Source: Gottfriedia acidiceleris (GTDB lineage: Bacteria; Bacillota; Bacilli; Bacillales; Bacillaceae_G). From it: 64,000 nt of DNA. The stretch lies in assembly GCF_002128425.1 (NCBI RefSeq), contig NZ_NESS01000001.1, positions 620,001 through 684,000 of the forward strand. Direction: 5' to 3'. Each line of letters starts with the position of its first letter. Position 1 is the first letter of the stretch. Below, one piece after another: positions 1 to 9,174 of this stretch. The notes below the pieces were generated by a model that worked only from the letters and a program-made list of their open reading frames with translations, was not told the origin of the DNA and searched no databases. The translations under genes were made by a program, and so were the position numbers.

Positions 1-2138
1 GTATTCTTTGCATCAGCTGATACTGTTTTCGATTCATTTATAATTTGCACATACTCGGTTTGAGGTTCTAAATGATAGGATACTTGTTTCCCCACTTCAC
101 TAGGTTGATAGTTTACTAGAACTGAACTCCTATTAATTGATAACGCACTTATCGGGGCATTGTATCCATATGTTTCATCATCCCATGCCCATCCAGTTCC
201 AAGTCGCTGTGAGTCATACTGGCTTTCATCAATTATAATATTACCAGTGATTTGAGTAATTCCTCTTTTCTTTAAATCCTCCACTAGTTTTGCAATCTTT
301 GTACCGTCTTGTTGGCCAGATGGATCTTCTGACTGCAGTGTTGGATCCCCGTATCCTTTAATAATGACATCCCCTTCTACTTTTCCATGCTTATTTGGTT
401 GCGCAGTTAAATAAAGTTCCGTTTTGAATACATAGTCAGAACCGAGTTCTCTTAGTGCAGTAGCTCCCGTCAAAAGTTTCATATTTGAAGCAGGCGTAAG
501 TAGATCATCACCATCTCGTTGATACAGCACTTCTTCCCCACTCTTACGGTCAAGTGAACCAACAACTATACCTGTAGTTACACCTTTTAAATTTTCTTGA
601 TCCAAAATAGGATCTATAATGGTAGAAAGTAAGAATGTATCAGCTATTGTTTGTGCTCCTTCACCTATTTGATTTGGATACTGGCTCAACAGAACAGCAA
701 CCGCATCTTGAAATGCTGTGGCTGAAGATGATGTGCGAACACCGTTTAAGAAAATTGAAAACGCAAGCTTATCACCATTTTGATCTGTTACATAACCTGA
801 TAAACTATTTACTCCGCTCATAGAACCAGTTTTGGCGTGTACATTTTTTTCAGCACTCGTTCCGATCATTCGTGATTTAATCGTTCCATCAACACCTGCA
901 ATTGGTAATGACCGTTCAAATACATCCTTATACTCTTGTTTAGACACATAAGTTAATAATTGTGCCATTTGCTTTGGTGAAATTAAATCCATACGCGATA
1001 AACCGGATCCATCAACCTGTCTATAGTTTGTATCAATTTCAGCTTTTTTGAGAAATTCCTCAATAACGTCTGCTCCTGCATCAAAGCTCCCCTCATTTTT
1101 AGCAACTACTCCTAATGCTTTCAAAAGCATCTCCGCGTAGAAATTGTCACTTTGCTTATTCAACTGAACAATCAATTCACTAAGGGGTTTGGAGTTATGT
1201 ACAAGAATCGGAGTACCTGTTGTCATTTTAGTCTTTTCTACTTGCACTTTTTTCTTTGTTATGTCAATTCCTTCCGTATTCAAAGCTTTTTTCCAAACAT
1301 TACCTGCAAACAGAGCTGGGTCGTCTATCGCTACATCTTCAGTATAGGCCGATGAAAGTTTACCAATCGTACCACTAATAACAATTGTATTTGTTCCACG
1401 AGGTCGATCGATCGTAATGTTATTTTTGCTACCATCAACAATTTGCGCATTGTTTTGAACAGTTACATAATCGGTAATAGGATTCATCCCTAATGAAGGT
1501 GATTCACCAGTAGCACCATCTGGAGTAATAGAAAGACTTATCATATTTTCATGCACAGCTAATGCGCTGATTTGAGCATTATATCCATATGATTCATCGT
1601 CCCACATCCATCCTGCTCCAAGTCGGACGTCATCATAGTAACTATCATCTACTAATAGATCTCCACTAATGGATGTAATACCTTTCTTTGACAGTTCCTT
1701 TGCCATATTTTGCATATCCACTTCTGATAAGGATGGATCACCGTACCCTTTGACAATTACATCGCCATGCAACACTCCTTTTTTGTTAATTTGACCAGTC
1801 GTGAACACTTCAGTTTTAAATTGGTAATTAGACTTAAGTTTATCAAGTGCTGCTGCAGTTACAAACAGCTTTAAGTTAGAAGCCGGTACAAATGTTTTTT
1901 CCGCGTCGTATTGATCCAATATTTCTCCTGTTTTAATGTTATACACTGCAATTCCTGCATGCATACCGATTGTGCTTGAGTTTTTTGATAAATCAGCGAC
2001 TAGACGATCAATTTGCGGAATGGTCTTGACTACAGATGTAGTTTCAGAAGACTTCGCATATGCTGGTAGCGTGAAAACTTGAAAAGCCAATACAGAACTT
2101 AACAATAGTTTGCTACCAATCCGTTTCATTTTTCTCAT
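1..2138 (-). CDS. D-alanyl-D-alanine carboxypeptidase/endopeptidase with two S13 (PBP4-type) modules, 3' end outside the window
   Basis: Exported penicillin-binding protein of the S13/DacC class, which trims or cuts peptidoglycan stem peptides outside the membrane. The start at 2138 follows GGGGAGAG; a signal peptide ends near PAYA-K. Module 1 is complete: SNLK (SxxK) near residue 86, SDN (SxN) near 330 and KTG near 436, with the duplicated YGYNA segment typical of the family. In the same frame, without a stop, a second module begins near residue 480; it has its own SNMK near 550 and another YGYNA segment before the window ends. Usual family members carry one module of about 450-490 residues, so this is an internal duplication or fusion. 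SxN and KTG of module 2 lie beyond the edge. The family assignment is secure; the activity of each half is unknown. Confidence 0.9.
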   Translation of the reverse strand, partial: MRKMKRIGSKLLLSSVLAFQVFTLPAYAKSSETTSVVKTIPQIDRLVADLSKNSSTIGMHAGIAVYNIKTGEILDQYDAEKTFVPASNLKLFVTAAALDKLKSNYQFKTEVFTTGQINKKGVLHGDVIVKGYGDPSLSEVDMQNMAKELSKKGITSISGDLLVDDSYYDDVRLGAGWMWDDESYGYNAQISALAVHENMISLSITPDGATGESPSLGMNPITDYVTVQNNAQIVDGSKNNITIDRPRGTNTIVISGTIGKLSSAYTEDVAIDDPALFAGNVWKKALNTEGIDITKKKVQVEKTKMTTGTPILVHNSKPLSELIVQLNKQSDNFYAEMLLKALGVVAKNEGSFDAGADVIEEFLKKAEIDTNYRQVDGSGLSRMDLISPKQMAQLLTYVSKQEYKDVFERSLPIAGVDGTIKSRMIGTSAEKNVHAKTGSMSGVNSLSGYVTDQNGDKLAFSIFLNGVRTSSSATAFQDAVAVLLSQYPNQIGEGAQTIADTFLLSTIIDPILDQENLKGVTTGIVVGSLDRKSGEEVLYQRDGDDLLTPASNMKLLTGATALRELGSDYVFKTELYLTAQPNKHGKVEGDVIIKGYGDPTLQSEDPSGQQDGTKIAKLVEDLKKRGITQITGNIIIDESQYDSQRLGTGWAWDDETYGYNAPISALSINRSSVLVNYQPSEVGKQVSYHLEPQTEYVQIINESKTVSADAKN

Positions 2139-2362
2139 CAATACTCTCCCCTTTTGTTTATAGTACAACTATAAAGATTCAAAATTTTCCAAATTTACCC
2201 TTTATATTTATCGAAATAATTTAAAAAACCCAACAATTTATCTACGGAATATTCCTAAACTAAGGCTTTTAATCTATTAAGCTCGTAAGTAATTATTTCA
2301 AAAGTAAAAGTTCAAGAAGAACGATCCCTACTACTAATTAACGAAAATAATGCATAAAAAAA

Positions 2363-2386
2363 AGACCTACACTAAGTAAGGTCCTT
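2363..2386 (-). terminator. Rho-independent terminator after the DUF6526 gene
   Basis: On the minus strand an imperfect GACCT/AGGTC stem is followed by eight T residues, about 10 bases after the stop at 2396. It separates that gene from the carboxypeptidase gene. Confidence 0.7.
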
Positions 2387-2395
2387 AATACTAAA

Positions 2396-2830
2396 TTAAA
2401 CGCGATACTCATCAGCACGCCAATTTTTAATATTTTGTTTAATCTCTTTCGAACTCAGCCCTTCAATTACCGCTCTTTCACTTAACTCTACAAACTCCTC
2501 ATCACTTGCAAATCGCAAAGCAATAATCTGACCCATTGTAATATTAGAATTTAAAGGTTTACCTGTTAAAGTATAGTGACGAAAATTTTCTTCCATTCGA
2601 ATGACACGATCTTGAACTTTGTTGGAATAAAGTCTTGTTAAAAAAAATGAAATAACTAATAAAAGCGAAGTGACTAAAATAAATACCGCTAACCAAACAT
2701 GATCGCTGTTTTTAATCGAAAAACATAGATTAACGATTGAACCAATGATTGTAATTAACGCTAATGGTGCACCAAAAAAGTGGAAAACTGGATGATATCT
2801 GACGTGATGATCTAAGCTTTGCTGTTTCAT
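2396..2830 (-). CDS. DUF6526 family membrane protein
   Basis: A 144-residue protein of unknown role. It has a short N-terminal segment (HHVRYHPVFHFF), two membrane helices at about residues 20-42 and 46-68, then a soluble tail of about 75 residues with ITMGQIIALRFASDEEF and a final KNWRADEYRV. This arrangement matches the DUF6526 proteins common in Bacillus. It is a single gene with its own terminator and faces a promoter gap of 200 bases. No catalytic motif is visible. The tail after the two helices is probably cytoplasmic. Confidence 0.8.
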   Translation of the reverse strand: MKQQSLDHHVRYHPVFHFFGAPLALITIIGSIVNLCFSIKNSDHVWLAVFILVTSLLLVISFFLTRLYSNKVQDRVIRMEENFRHYTLTGKPLNSNITMGQIIALRFASDEEFVELSERAVIEGLSSKEIKQNIKNWRADEYRV

Positions 2831-2923
2831 ATGTACATCTCTCCTCTAAATATGTTTTATGTACCTTATTCTAACATTATTATTCTAACTGCTCATTTAT
2901 CATTAATTTTTTATTTACAAAAA

Positions 2924-2956
2924 AAATCTAGTGAGTCCTAAAGTCTCACTAGATTT
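2924..2956 (-). terminator. Strong terminator after the GGDEF gene
   Basis: A perfect 12-base stem (AAATCTAGTGAG with its complement) and a 9-base loop are followed on the minus strand by a run of T. It lies 70 bases beyond the stop at 3025. It could also act weakly in the other direction. Confidence 0.9.
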
Positions 2957-3024
2957 GAATCTATATTATATCCTTTTTTCGGACACTACTTCGCATATTA
3001 CACTATACATATTTTCAACACTTT

Positions 3025-4140
3025 TTAGCAATTCACTTGATCTCTTCCATTATGCTTTGATTTGTATAATGCTCGGTCTGCTTGCTTAATTAAAATTTGA
3101 TAATCTTGTTTTGTTTCAGCAATCAATGATGCTACACCTATACTTAATGTAACTAATTTTTTATCTGATTGCTCATGTTCAATCTTTAATTTTTTTATAT
3201 TTTTACATATTCGATTGCCTATTTTCATTGCATCATTCAGATCAGCTTTCGGTAACAAGATTGAGAATTCCTCTCCACCATACCGTGCAACTATACCGGA
3301 TGCGCTTGTCGTCTCTAATTGTAAACTTGCTGCTGCTTTTCTTAAGCATTCATCACCTTTTGGGTGACCATATAAATCGTTATATTTTTTAAAATAATCC
3401 ACGTCAATCATTAATAGTGTCATTGGTATTGATGATTGATAGGAATTGGAACATCCCTTTAAAAGTTGTTTTTCAAAGTATCTACGGTTATATAGTCCAG
3501 TTAGACTGTCAACATTTGCGATATTTTCCATTTTCTTTAATTTAATTTCTGTATTACGTGTTTGATAAGCTATAAAGTAACTTAATAATAATGCTGGAAC
3601 AAACATTAAAACCCACAACCCAATCGTTTGAAGTAACCTTCCTAATACAATCTCACCAATCGGTGTTAGCATCCATTTATCGATTATATAAAAACTAATA
3701 CCTCTAAATAAAATGATAATAGGAGTCAGAAAAAAAATTCTTTTCTTTTCATCCCATTTTTGATAATTCATATAAAATCCAAAAAATAAAACAAACAATA
3801 GTAAAAGTGAGTCAATTATGTAAAAATCATTAAATCCATTAATAAAATAAAATACGATAATATCGAAGAAAAACATTGTAATTAAGGTAAGATTCCCAAA
3901 AAAGATTGCTGCGATTTCCATTCCAAGAGCTCTAATTTGAATATTCATTCCATGATCTGTGATAATTGGGAAATCAATTAATAAAATCGTTAAACCGCTC
4001 AATAGAATCCCAATAAAAAATTCTTGTAACTTCGATTTCCCTGTAAACCTTTGTCTTGCTCCTCCCCATAATATGGAAGAAGTTAGATAAAAAAAACTAA
4101 TGATGATTGCATGGGTTATAAAAATATTTTTAAAAAGCAT
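3025..4140 (-). CDS. Membrane-bound GGDEF diguanylate cyclase with a 5TM-type sensor region
   Basis: Predicted to make cyclic di-GMP from two GTP at the inner face of the membrane. Residues 1-200 hold about six hydrophobic helices with an IQIRALGMEIAAIFFG stretch like the 5TM-5TMR_LYT sensor family. A GGDEF domain follows (about 215-370) with DSLTGLYNRR, an active-site GGEEF near residue 286 and GVAS. The RxxD inhibitory site normally five residues before GGEEF is absent, so product inhibition by that route is unlikely. I chose the ATG at 4140 because GGAGGG sits just upstream; an in-frame ATG at 4203 has no such site. The gene stands alone between two terminated units. The signal it senses is unknown. 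Confidence 0.88.
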   Translation of the reverse strand: MLFKNIFITHAIIISFFYLTSSILWGGARQRFTGKSKLQEFFIGILLSGLTILLIDFPIITDHGMNIQIRALGMEIAAIFFGNLTLITMFFFDIIVFYFINGFNDFYIIDSLLLLFVLFFGFYMNYQKWDEKKRIFFLTPIIILFRGISFYIIDKWMLTPIGEIVLGRLLQTIGLWVLMFVPALLLSYFIAYQTRNTEIKLKKMENIANVDSLTGLYNRRYFEKQLLKGCSNSYQSSIPMTLLMIDVDYFKKYNDLYGHPKGDECLRKAAASLQLETTSASGIVARYGGEEFSILLPKADLNDAMKIGNRICKNIKKLKIEHEQSDKKLVTLSIGVASLIAETKQDYQILIKQADRALYKSKHNGRDQVNC

Positions 4141-4326
4141 AATCCCTCCAGGAATTACCTTAAAATAAATAGGAATTATTCGAAAAACATTGTCTTTATA
4201 CAATTAATGAACTTCTTTGAATGAGGACAAAATAAAAATAGACATCTTTATGTCACCTATGACCTTAAGACGCCTATTAAAAAAATCTTTGCTTCTTAAT
4301 AAAACCTCTAATTATTTTACACAAAT

Positions 4327-5409
4327 CTATTCAACAATTCCGCTATGTAGTATGTCTAAATCAACACTTACTTTTATTTTCGCATTAGGATACTGTTTTT
4401 CCCACTTTTTCAAATCAAAATCTCTTTGGTGGGCTTCTAATTTTGAGCCTAAACCAAGTGGATCAACATTATTTTTTTGAAGTATTGATATTAGCTCCTG
4501 ACCATTTTTTTCAATTTGTTTTTCTAACTTTTTATTAATTTCTTTAATATGTTTTGGAAACATGATTGGTTTATCACCAGTATATTCCTGAATTCTAGCA
4601 TTCATCTTCAATTTAATAGTAAATTCAGGCATATTTTTTTTAATTTTAATATCAACTTTTTTTTTCGATTTTACATTATCAATTGCTATATAAACTCCAT
4701 CTTTGAATTTAAACTGGTGCAACCCTTGTTTATAGGATTCCATTATACTTTTAAAAATAAATACGTATTTCCAAGGAATAGTTGTAACCATTTTGTCGCC
4801 TTTAAAAAGAGCAATCCCAGATATTTTAATCTTTTTCTTATCAATTTTTAAAATTGGAAGATAGGGATCCTGACCTATTTCAAAATATTGATAGACAAAT
4901 GTTGAAAAATCAGTATAAGGTAATGGACCAGTTTCTGAATTATGTAATAGCATATCGTGGAGATATAGTGCTAGATTTTCTTTTTTATACTCCTTTAATG
5001 ATAGTAAATCAAATGTTTCTCCATCTACTATAGCCAATTGCAATAAACTCCCTACAACTGGATCACGATTAAACGTGTCGATGATTGGGAAAATCCCATT
5101 CTTTGCAAAATTCATACTGAAGGCAACAAGCCTAAGCTGGCCAGATATTAACCTATATCTTACTTGACTATCCAGTTTAGTCCTTACTCTTTTTATTGTT
5201 TCTCCTTTTGCAGAAATCACGTCAAAATCTCTCGAACCATTTGAACGAAAATTCGGAAAAATCACAGTTCCTCTATACTCGGTTGGCTTTGTTAAATCAA
5301 ATCCTGTTCCTTCTATTAAATTTAATTCATTAACATCTGTAGCAGGAACAAGTGAACATCCATTTAATAAACTAATTAAACAAATGATCAGATAGACGAA
5401 ATACTTCAT
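4327..5409 (-). CDS. Spore germination lipoprotein, GerC (GerAC) family
   Basis: C subunit of a nutrient germinant receptor, anchored by lipid on the outer face of the spore inner membrane. The signal peptide ends in LLNGC, a lipobox with Cys near residue 18. The remainder is a Ger(x)C fold of about 340 residues with the typical start NELNLIEGTGFD and many beta strands. Its start overlaps the gerB-type stop by ATGA, so the two are translationally coupled. It is the last gene of a gerA-gerB-gerC operon. Length (360) is normal for the family. Germinant specificity cannot be read from sequence. Confidence 0.92.
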   Translation of the reverse strand: MKYFVYLIICLISLLNGCSLVPATDVNELNLIEGTGFDLTKPTEYRGTVIFPNFRSNGSRDFDVISAKGETIKRVRTKLDSQVRYRLISGQLRLVAFSMNFAKNGIFPIIDTFNRDPVVGSLLQLAIVDGETFDLLSLKEYKKENLALYLHDMLLHNSETGPLPYTDFSTFVYQYFEIGQDPYLPILKIDKKKIKISGIALFKGDKMVTTIPWKYVFIFKSIMESYKQGLHQFKFKDGVYIAIDNVKSKKKVDIKIKKNMPEFTIKLKMNARIQEYTGDKPIMFPKHIKEINKKLEKQIEKNGQELISILQKNNVDPLGLGSKLEAHQRDFDLKKWEKQYPNAKIKVSVDLDILHSGIVE

Positions 5410-6491
5410 AATTTTCTCCTAGGTTTTATAAAAGTGTAAATAATCGCGAAAAGTGGGATATAAATATAAAAAAGCCACATTGAGATTTTACTTGTATAAT
5501 CTGTGAATAAATTGATTTGGTAACGAGTTTCCATCAATTGACAGACAATAAGACTAATAACACTAATAAAAATTAATGTATATTTCTGTTTACATTTAAA
5601 AATTAATTTTAGTCCTCTACTGGTGCTCCATAATAATGTAGTTAAAATTGAGATCACTTTAACTAGGAAAGTAGAAATTAAAATATATTCAAACCTTTCT
5701 AAAAATGGAAAATGAATTAATTTAGCTATATAAATTCTTGCCCAGACTACATGTTCTATTTGTTTCTCACTTAATAGTAAAAATGTTGTAAAAGCAGATA
5801 AAGTAAAAATTAAAGTTGAAAAAGCGACTCCCCATTGAGCATATTTTTGAGAAGAATTTCCATTGCGAATAAAGGGATATACCATCAACAATATTTCAAA
5901 ACCTGCCATCGTGTAAACCGACTGTTTTGCAGATAATAATAAATCTTTAAACGAATGATCAAAAACAGGAAAAATATTATCCAAATGAACATATTTAAGT
6001 GGCAAATGAAATAATAGCGTGTAAAGAAGTGCAGTGAAAATTCCTGACAAGAAAGCAATTCCAACAACAACACGAAAACCACCTGAAATGATGTAATAAC
6101 ATAACAAAAGAATAATTATAGCTAATAACCATGTTGAGAGCGTCGGAAACATCCATACTTGGACTATTTCAATGTATAATCTTAATACAGAAATACAAGC
6201 AATTGTATAATAAGCCATAATGACTAAACTAAAGGCTGATCCGATTATATGACCAAAAAACTGCTTATGGGCATCGATTATATCTCCATTTGCATTTGTT
6301 AATAATTTAAACATTAACCATACAACGATATGAACAAAAAGCCCTGCAATTATGACACTTATCCAAGCATCATAGCCTGCATCTTTAGCAATAATTCGTT
6401 GAAACCCTAAAACACCCACGCCAATTTGTGAGCCAGTAATAATAAAAAACAGGAGATAGGGAGAAACCTGTTGTCTTCTATAAACTGTCAT
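5406..6491 (-). CDS. Spore germination protein, GerB (GerAB, APC-superfamily) family
   Basis: B subunit of the germinant receptor, a ten-helix protein of the amino-acid/polyamine transporter superfamily thought to bind the germinant. Helices run through the whole 361 residues, beginning with SPYLLFFIITGSQIGVGVLGF, where the GxxxGxG turn of the APC fold can be seen. It lies 19 bases after the gerA-type gene and overlaps the gerC-type gene by four bases. A receptor of this kind is normally made in the forespore under sigma G, but I could not identify a convincing sigma-G promoter. Confidence 0.92.
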   Translation of the reverse strand: MTVYRRQQVSPYLLFFIITGSQIGVGVLGFQRIIAKDAGYDAWISVIIAGLFVHIVVWLMFKLLTNANGDIIDAHKQFFGHIIGSAFSLVIMAYYTIACISVLRLYIEIVQVWMFPTLSTWLLAIIILLLCYYIISGGFRVVVGIAFLSGIFTALLYTLLFHLPLKYVHLDNIFPVFDHSFKDLLLSAKQSVYTMAGFEILLMVYPFIRNGNSSQKYAQWGVAFSTLIFTLSAFTTFLLLSEKQIEHVVWARIYIAKLIHFPFLERFEYILISTFLVKVISILTTLLWSTSRGLKLIFKCKQKYTLIFISVISLIVCQLMETRYQINLFTDYTSKISMWLFYIYIPLFAIIYTFIKPRRKL

Positions 6492-6510
6492 AGATCAATC
6501 TCCTCATAGA

Positions 6511-7998
6511 TTATTCATCAAAGTCACTAGGTGGACCAGGACGTTTTATATCATTTGTTGCTCGAAAAAGTTTAGCTGGTCTCAAATTCGTCGGTCTTTT
6601 TGTCTGTTTAGCAAATGGCATTCTAAACCACAAGTCATAAAATGCAGTTTTTCTTAAAGGGTAAGTGCCCAAATATGGTCTACCTAAAGACGTCAATCTA
6701 AGTAAATGAGCAACTAAAAATACAAACCCCATGAAAATACCTAATAGTCCAATTAACTGCGCCATTAATACAACTGGAAACTTAATAAACCGGATTGTAT
6801 TATTAAACTTATAAATTGCAGATGTATAGGAAGCAAGTGTACCAAGACCTACTAAGATTAAGAGAATATTACTTGTTAGCTTTGCCTCAACTACTGCTTG
6901 ACCAATTACAATCCCACCAACTATCCCGAGCGTTTGGCCAATTTTTGATGGCAAACGAAGACCAGCTTCTTTCACTAACTCAATTGTAATCTCTAAAAAT
7001 AGGACCTCAATAATTGGTGGAAAGGGTACGGAAGCTCTGGATATAACAAGTGATTCGAGTAATCGTGGTGGAATAAGCTCGTAATGATAGGTCAAAATAG
7101 CAACATAAAAAGGCGTAATAAATATCGAAAGTCCAAAACCAAACATTCTAAGAAAACGGAAAAACGTTGCAAGCACCCAATTAACATAATAGTCTTCCAT
7201 TGCTATAAAAGTTTCGTCAATTAAAGCAGGTGTAAGAAGAACATTTGGTGAACCATCCACAACTATGGCAATTTTCCCTTCAGTTAATCCTCCTACTGTT
7301 CGATCAAGTCTTTCAGTAGGAATTGATTGTGGAAAAATAGAATGCGTGTTATCCCCAATCATAGACGAAATAAAAGAACTATCAGGTATATGATCATATT
7401 GGATATCTTTAATCCGTTGTATAACTGTATTAATATTTTCCTCATCAGCAATTCCACTTAAATAGATAACCGCAACACTTGTCTTTGATAGCTCTCCAAC
7501 TTCCAATTCCTCCACATGAAGATCAGAAATTGGTAATTTATTTCGAATTAAATTTATGTTTACATCCATATCTTCTACAAATCCAACTTGTGGACCTAAA
7601 GTAGTAGCTTCCATTATAGGTGGACCAATCGTTCTTGAAACATTATTCGAAATATTAATAAGTAAACATTCAGTTTTATTCTCACCATACTGAATTGCAG
7701 TATAGCCTTTTAGAAGTTTACTTATGATTTTAGAACTATCTGAAGTAATCGTAAGTTGTTGGACAGGAAGCTGAGACATCAAATCTTCTAATGAATAGTT
7801 CTTCGTCAAATATGGAAGTACTTGTTCATGCATAACTTCAGACCTAATTAACGTTCGGAAAAAATAAATGCTATAGTAACTATCATTCTCTAGATCACTT
7901 GAAGTTCTAAATTTAACGAAATCATTTGATTTCGATAATTCATCAATCCAATTTTCTTTTGAGGAATCTCTTTTCATACCATCTTTATAAGTTCTCAT
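6511..7998 (-). CDS. Spore germination protein, GerA (GerAA) family
   Basis: A subunit of the germinant receptor. The N-terminal half (about 1-270) is the soluble GerAA domain with VGFVEDMDVNINLIRNKLP and VDGSPNVLLTPALI. The C-terminal half has four to five membrane helices with the family motif VPFPPIIEVL near residue 325. The tail after the last helix is basic and proline-rich. It is the first gene of a complete three-gene receptor operon. The ATG at 7998 follows AGGGGAAC; the next ATG, at 7974, has no better site. Length (495) is typical. Confidence 0.93.
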   Translation of the reverse strand: MRTYKDGMKRDSSKENWIDELSKSNDFVKFRTSSDLENDSYYSIYFFRTLIRSEVMHEQVLPYLTKNYSLEDLMSQLPVQQLTITSDSSKIISKLLKGYTAIQYGENKTECLLINISNNVSRTIGPPIMEATTLGPQVGFVEDMDVNINLIRNKLPISDLHVEELEVGELSKTSVAVIYLSGIADEENINTVIQRIKDIQYDHIPDSSFISSMIGDNTHSIFPQSIPTERLDRTVGGLTEGKIAIVVDGSPNVLLTPALIDETFIAMEDYYVNWVLATFFRFLRMFGFGLSIFITPFYVAILTYHYELIPPRLLESLVISRASVPFPPIIEVLFLEITIELVKEAGLRLPSKIGQTLGIVGGIVIGQAVVEAKLTSNILLILVGLGTLASYTSAIYKFNNTIRFIKFPVVLMAQLIGLLGIFMGFVFLVAHLLRLTSLGRPYLGTYPLRKTAFYDLWFRMPFAKQTKRPTNLRPAKLFRATNDIKRPGPPSDFDE

Positions 7999-8093
7999 AC
8001 TGTTCCCCTATTTTGATTTTATTTTATGATTTGAAAAAGGGATGGAAATTATTCTAATTAATGGTAAAAAATTACATCGTTTAACTAATTGAA

Positions 8094-8137
8094 CATCAAA
8101 AAACCTTATTCTTCAATCAGAATAAGGCTTTTTGATG
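8094..8137 (-). terminator. Terminator of the upstream ABC operon
   Basis: A long inverted repeat (CATCAAAAA-CCTTATTCT with its complement) lies just past the permease stop at 8162, with T-rich arms on both strands. It isolates the ABC genes from the germination operon. Confidence 0.85.
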
Positions 8138-8161
8138 AAATTAGTCCCTTGATCTCACAAC

Positions 8162-9118
8162 TTAAGCTGTTACGTCTCGCTTTGAAAATACAACTAATGA
8201 TAATCCTAGGAAAATTACAAAATAAACTAATAACATAATTACTGAAAATGTCATCGTCATTCCTTCTACTAGTGGAGTACCTTTAACGTACTGCATTAAA
8301 TCTGTATTGGCAAATAAGATATACTTTGTCCAATCAAAAAATCCAGCCAAAATACCAGTCACTGTACTTCCAACTGTTAATAATAAAATTGAAATACCTA
8401 TTGCAATTGTATTGTTCCTAAACACAGTTGAAACCATAAACGCCATCGAAGCTAGCATAAATGTTTCGATGAAGCTCATTACGTAAAGTTTTGCAGAATA
8501 GACAAGTCTACTTTGCTCTTCAACATGACCATTAACATATGCTAAATATGAAGTATTTCCACTACCTGCACCGAATAGTGCTAAACCTAATAAATTCGAA
8601 ACAAGAAATAATATAAATAACATAGCAAAACCAAATAGAATACTAGTTAAATATTTTGACATAATAATTTTTTGTCTTGAATACGGACGGATCAATAATA
8701 GCTTAATCGTACCCCAATTAAATTCACTCGCTACTATATTAGCAGAAACGATAATCGTAAATAGTCCTACTAATATAATCAAACTTGATGAAACATCCAT
8801 AAAAGTCCAAACATTCGTCTTTTCATTTGGTGAAATATTATGCTCTATTCTGTACTCATTAATTGCAATATTTCGTTCTAAAAATGGTCTTTGAAGGTCA
8901 TCTTTATCACTTAAACCTTTTAATTCCTTTTTGTATTCTGCAGTTTGTACTTGTAGTGTTTGCTTCCAATTCTTATCTGCATTTTGATTTTTTTTATGTT
9001 CATAATATTTTACAAATGAACCTGTAGCTCCTACTAGTAAAATAATAAGAGCAACCATCACAATTGTACCTGGTCTTTTAATAATCTTTATCCATTCATT
9101 TTGAATCAATTTTAACAT
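8162..9118 (-). CDS. ABC-2 type exporter permease
   Basis: A 318-residue permease with one N-terminal helix (about 17-37), a charged extracellular segment of about 70 residues and then five more helices. This is the ABC2_membrane layout (BcrB/YxlG/NatB-like). It lies 56 bases downstream of an ABC ATPase and surely pairs with it. Systems of this form usually export peptides or antibiotics or give bacitracin-type resistance. The sequence does not reveal the substrate, and no two-component system or regulator is adjacent. Confidence 0.85.
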   Translation of the reverse strand: MLKLIQNEWIKIIKRPGTIVMVALIILLVGATGSFVKYYEHKKNQNADKNWKQTLQVQTAEYKKELKGLSDKDDLQRPFLERNIAINEYRIEHNISPNEKTNVWTFMDVSSSLIILVGLFTIIVSANIVASEFNWGTIKLLLIRPYSRQKIIMSKYLTSILFGFAMLFILFLVSNLLGLALFGAGSGNTSYLAYVNGHVEEQSRLVYSAKLYVMSFIETFMLASMAFMVSTVFRNNTIAIGISILLLTVGSTVTGILAGFFDWTKYILFANTDLMQYVKGTPLVEGMTMTFSVIMLLVYFVIFLGLSLVVFSKRDVTA

Positions 9119-9174
9119 GATTTAAGTTCCTTTCTTTTTAAATTTCTAAGAAACAATGAGACTTCTAAGGGTAG

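Noticed and set aside
8000-8060. Sigma-G promoter before the germination operon
   Set aside because: GAATA and CATAAAA elements exist but their spacing is about 20 bases, longer than sigma G allows.
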